NCBI GenBank assembly: GCA_024640885.1
Contig: JAHEEC010000024.1
Coordinates: 1-43,001 of the forward strand
Source: Bacteroidota bacterium
GTDB lineage: Bacteria; Bacteroidota; Bacteroidia; Bacteroidales; GCA-2748055
DNA length: 43,001 nt
Direction of reading: 5' to 3'
Shown: positions 40,781-43,001 of the stretch, in pieces
Layout of the letters: every line of letters starts with the position of its first letter
Position numbering within the stretch: the stretch's first letter is position 1
Translations under genes and position numbers: made by a program
The notes under the pieces: model-generated
Databases searched by the model: none
The model's input: the letters and a program-made list of their open reading frames with translations, nothing else
Told to the model about the DNA's origin: nothing

Positions 40781-42907
40781 TTAACCCATTGCTGACAATA
40801 TCCGGTCCGGGGTCATTGGTAATGTATACACCCTGGCCCCAACAGCATCAAAGATCGCATTGGCGAGCGCAGCACCGATGGTGGTGATTGCCGGCTCTCC
40901 ACATCCCTGGGGTGGTATTTCCGGGTTGTCGATCAGCACAATGTCAACTGGTGGCGCATCGGCAAACCGGGTAATCTGGTATGAACCAAAATTATCCGTA
41001 TGTACTGTTCCACCACTGAATTCGATTTCTTCGGACAGCGCAGCGCTGAGCCCCATGGTGATCCCCCCTTCAATTTGTAATTTCGCGCCTTGTGGATTTA
41101 TGATTTCGCCCATGTCCTGGGCACACACAACGCGTTTCACTTTCACCTTTCCGTTGGATTTATTCACGGTTACCTGCGCAATTGTGGCCACATAGGTATT
41201 CAAATAATTCGTACATGAGATACCGAATCCCATGCCACTGGGACCTTTTGTAAAACGATGCCCGCACTTATCCGCAGCGGCATTGAGCACGCGGATCATG
41301 CGTTCATCGGATAAGTTATTCAAACGAAAAACCAGGGGATCCATTCCTGCAGCCTGCGCAAGAATATCGGTATGGGACTCCATGGCAAAAACGTTTGTGT
41401 TGCTTCCAGGGCCTCTCCAGGCACCTGTTTCGAAAGGATGGACACCGCTCGCACTCCGCGTTTTAACCTGAAAATGCGGAATGTTGTAAATCGGTTCCGA
41501 ACTTCGTGAGCCTGTAAACAGCAGATCACACTCCCAGAAGGTCATATGGCCTTCGGCATCCAGACCAGATTTCATTTGAACCACGGCTGCCGGACGAAAC
41601 GCATCATAAAAAAAATCTTCGTTCCTGGTCCATGCAAGTTGTACAGGACGCCCTGTAATTCGAGATAACCTGACAGCTTCGCTGATTTGTTGGCCCGATT
41701 TTTTTCCGCCAAACCCCCCGCCTACAAAAGGGGTGATTACACGAACGTTTTCCTCCGGTACCTCCAGGGTCTCTGCTACCGTAGCCCGAACACGAAAAGG
41801 AGCCTGTGTGGATGCCCAAACTGTCACATGGCCATCTTCCACTGTAGCAACTACTGCATAAGGTTCTATGGGTGCATGGCCCACATAATGCGTATAAAAT
41901 TCCGATTCAACGCTCTGTCTCGCTGCAGCATGCCCATCAGGGAGGTCCCCTTTCTCCACATAGGTGCTACCCTCAGGTGCAGCTTTTTTTAGATAATCGA
42001 AAATGGAGTGATTGTTTACTTTTGCCTCCGGCACGGCCCATTTCGCAACAACCAGTTCCAACGCATTTTGTGCCAGTACCGGATTTTCATGCAACACGGC
42101 GATCAGGTTATCTTCCTGAATCACAATCGCACCGCTGGTGCTGTCCGCTTTGGAAACATCCACAGAAACCAGTGTGGCTCCATGGGATGGCGGACGAAGG
42201 ACTTTTGCGTACAACATACCGGGGAGTCTGATGTCACCTGCAAATTTCGCCTCACCGGTGACTTTCAGCCTGGCGTCTCTCCGCAGCATCGGTTGGCCGG
42301 AAACAGTGTGTTCGGAAACAGTCTTTATGGGCACCCCTGACAACTGTCGGTTGATCCGCTTCCCTTTTACCAGCTCTGCATAGGACACTTTCCTGGCTGC
42401 ATCTGTGTTATCGCTTACAATCCCATTTTTAATCACAAGGCCCTCAGATGCTATATTCAGCTCTTCAGAAGCCATTTGCAGCAATATTGCCCTCGCTTCG
42501 GCTCCTGCCTTGCGAAGGGGTGGCCCATAAAATTTCGTACTGCGCGATCCTGTGGTACCACTATCCCACGGGCACAGCATGGTATCACCCATCACCATGT
42601 CTATTGCATCAAGCGACACATCAAGCTCTTCGGCCAGCATCTGTGCCATTGATGTAATAATCCCCTGGCCCATCTCAATTTTGCTGCAAAAAAGGGATAC
42701 ACGCCCATCCTCACCAATTTTCAGATATGCATTAAAGTCTGTGGGATAGCCCCGGCCGGGCTGCTCCAGTGCCATCACCCCAAAAGTGCCGGGTGCAATA
42801 AATATAAAGAGGCCACTTCCTGAGATCTTTAGGAAGTCACGCCGCGATAACGGCTCCCCGGCCGAACCAACATTGTCCTTTTCCTGTGAAATCTTTTCCT
42901 TGTTCAT
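40781..42907 (-). CDS. Tat-exported molybdopterin-binding subunit, xanthine dehydrogenase family (isoquinoline 1-oxidoreductase beta-like)
   Basis: The protein has a strict Tat signal (SRRDFLK near residue 22). It then has the large molybdenum-subunit layout, with pterin-binding motifs VGGGFGGKK and GAWRGPGS and the catalytic Glu in QGCGEPAITT near the C-terminus. Its length (about 708 residues) and Tat signal fit the IorB group, which hydroxylates N-heterocycles or oxidises aldehydes in the periplasm. The required [2Fe-2S] subunit is usually adjacent and would lie past the right edge. I chose the ATG at 42907, which has GGAAGGA seven bases before it, over an upstream GTG at 42913. By eye its base use differs from the rest of the window: fewer GATC words and more CGN arginine codons. 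It is convergent with the beta-helix gene. Confidence 0.9.
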   Translation of the reverse strand: MNKEKISQEKDNVGSAGEPLSRRDFLKISGSGLFIFIAPGTFGVMALEQPGRGYPTDFNAYLKIGEDGRVSLFCSKIEMGQGIITSMAQMLAEELDVSLDAIDMVMGDTMLCPWDSGTTGSRSTKFYGPPLRKAGAEARAILLQMASEELNIASEGLVIKNGIVSDNTDAARKVSYAELVKGKRINRQLSGVPIKTVSEHTVSGQPMLRRDARLKVTGEAKFAGDIRLPGMLYAKVLRPPSHGATLVSVDVSKADSTSGAIVIQEDNLIAVLHENPVLAQNALELVVAKWAVPEAKVNNHSIFDYLKKAAPEGSTYVEKGDLPDGHAAARQSVESEFYTHYVGHAPIEPYAVVATVEDGHVTVWASTQAPFRVRATVAETLEVPEENVRVITPFVGGGFGGKKSGQQISEAVRLSRITGRPVQLAWTRNEDFFYDAFRPAAVVQMKSGLDAEGHMTFWECDLLFTGSRSSEPIYNIPHFQVKTRSASGVHPFETGAWRGPGSNTNVFAMESHTDILAQAAGMDPLVFRLNNLSDERMIRVLNAAADKCGHRFTKGPSGMGFGISCTNYLNTYVATIAQVTVNKSNGKVKVKRVVCAQDMGEIINPQGAKLQIEGGITMGLSAALSEEIEFSGGTVHTDNFGSYQITRFADAPPVDIVLIDNPEIPPQGCGEPAITTIGAALANAIFDAVGARVYTLPMTPDRILSAMG

Positions 42908-43001
42908 AGCCACATCCTTCCTTTGTCACATTCGCAACAGATTTGATTGCAAACCCTGTACAATGAATAAATTTATCCGTATAAACCCTGCGCCTAAATT
43001 A

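Overview
The window looks like a chromosomal segment of a Bacteroidota bacterium, probably Bacteroidales or Marinilabiliales. The signs are a secreted GH5 enzyme ending in a type IX secretion (T9SS) sorting domain, several lipoproteins with short lipoboxes, a TonB-dependent receptor, many exported GH2-type enzymes, TPR and PD40 proteins, and few Shine-Dalgarno sites. A large 2-hydroxyacyl-CoA dehydratase activase-type protein suggests at least partly anaerobic metabolism. I see no rRNA, tRNA, CRISPR array, insertion sequence or prophage.

Layout. 1-879 (-): glycosyltransferase family 2, cut by the left edge. 936-5168 (+): giant double-activase (BadF/HgdC type) protein. 5160-20383 (-): seven closely spaced genes, in transcription order a TonB-dependent receptor, a DDAH-family amidinohydrolase, a kinase/M23/class III aminotransferase fusion, a beta-galactosidase, a PD40 lipoprotein, a GH2 mannosidase/glucosaminidase-like enzyme and an M61 aminopeptidase. 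20444-21922 (+): divergent cytochrome c-PQQ sugar dehydrogenase lipoprotein. A perfect 12-bp inverted repeat touches the starts of both divergent genes. 21954-26058 (-): APC permease and secreted GH5 glycanase with two CBM6-like modules. 26213-32200 (+): four-gene acid-sugar module (GntP permease, LarA-family nickel racemase homologue, KdgT permease fused to a DUF1537 kinase, PdxA2-type dehydrogenase). 32220-35433 (-): tetraheme lipoprotein, Tat-exported 4x[4Fe-4S] protein and NrfD-type membrane subunit, plus a small His-rich exported protein. 35645-36355 (-): SIMPL protein. 36813-40714 (+): TPR protein and secreted beta-helix protein. 40781-42907 (-): Tat-exported xanthine-dehydrogenase-family molybdenum subunit; its usual partner would lie beyond the right edge.

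How the genes may work together. The strongest system is the acid-sugar module. DUF1537 kinase plus PdxA2 is the known D-threonate route to dihydroxyacetone phosphate. A C2 epimerase of the LarA superfamily would let D-erythronate enter the same route, and two permeases supply substrate, one fused to the kinase. A second idea is that the TonB receptor imports PQQ for the divergent dehydrogenase. A third is that the large minus-strand operon degrades a glycosylated, modified-amino-acid substrate: a hydroxylysine-kinase/phospholyase-like fusion sits beside a beta-galactosidase and a glycyl-aminopeptidase-family enzyme. These are inferences from family membership and gene order.
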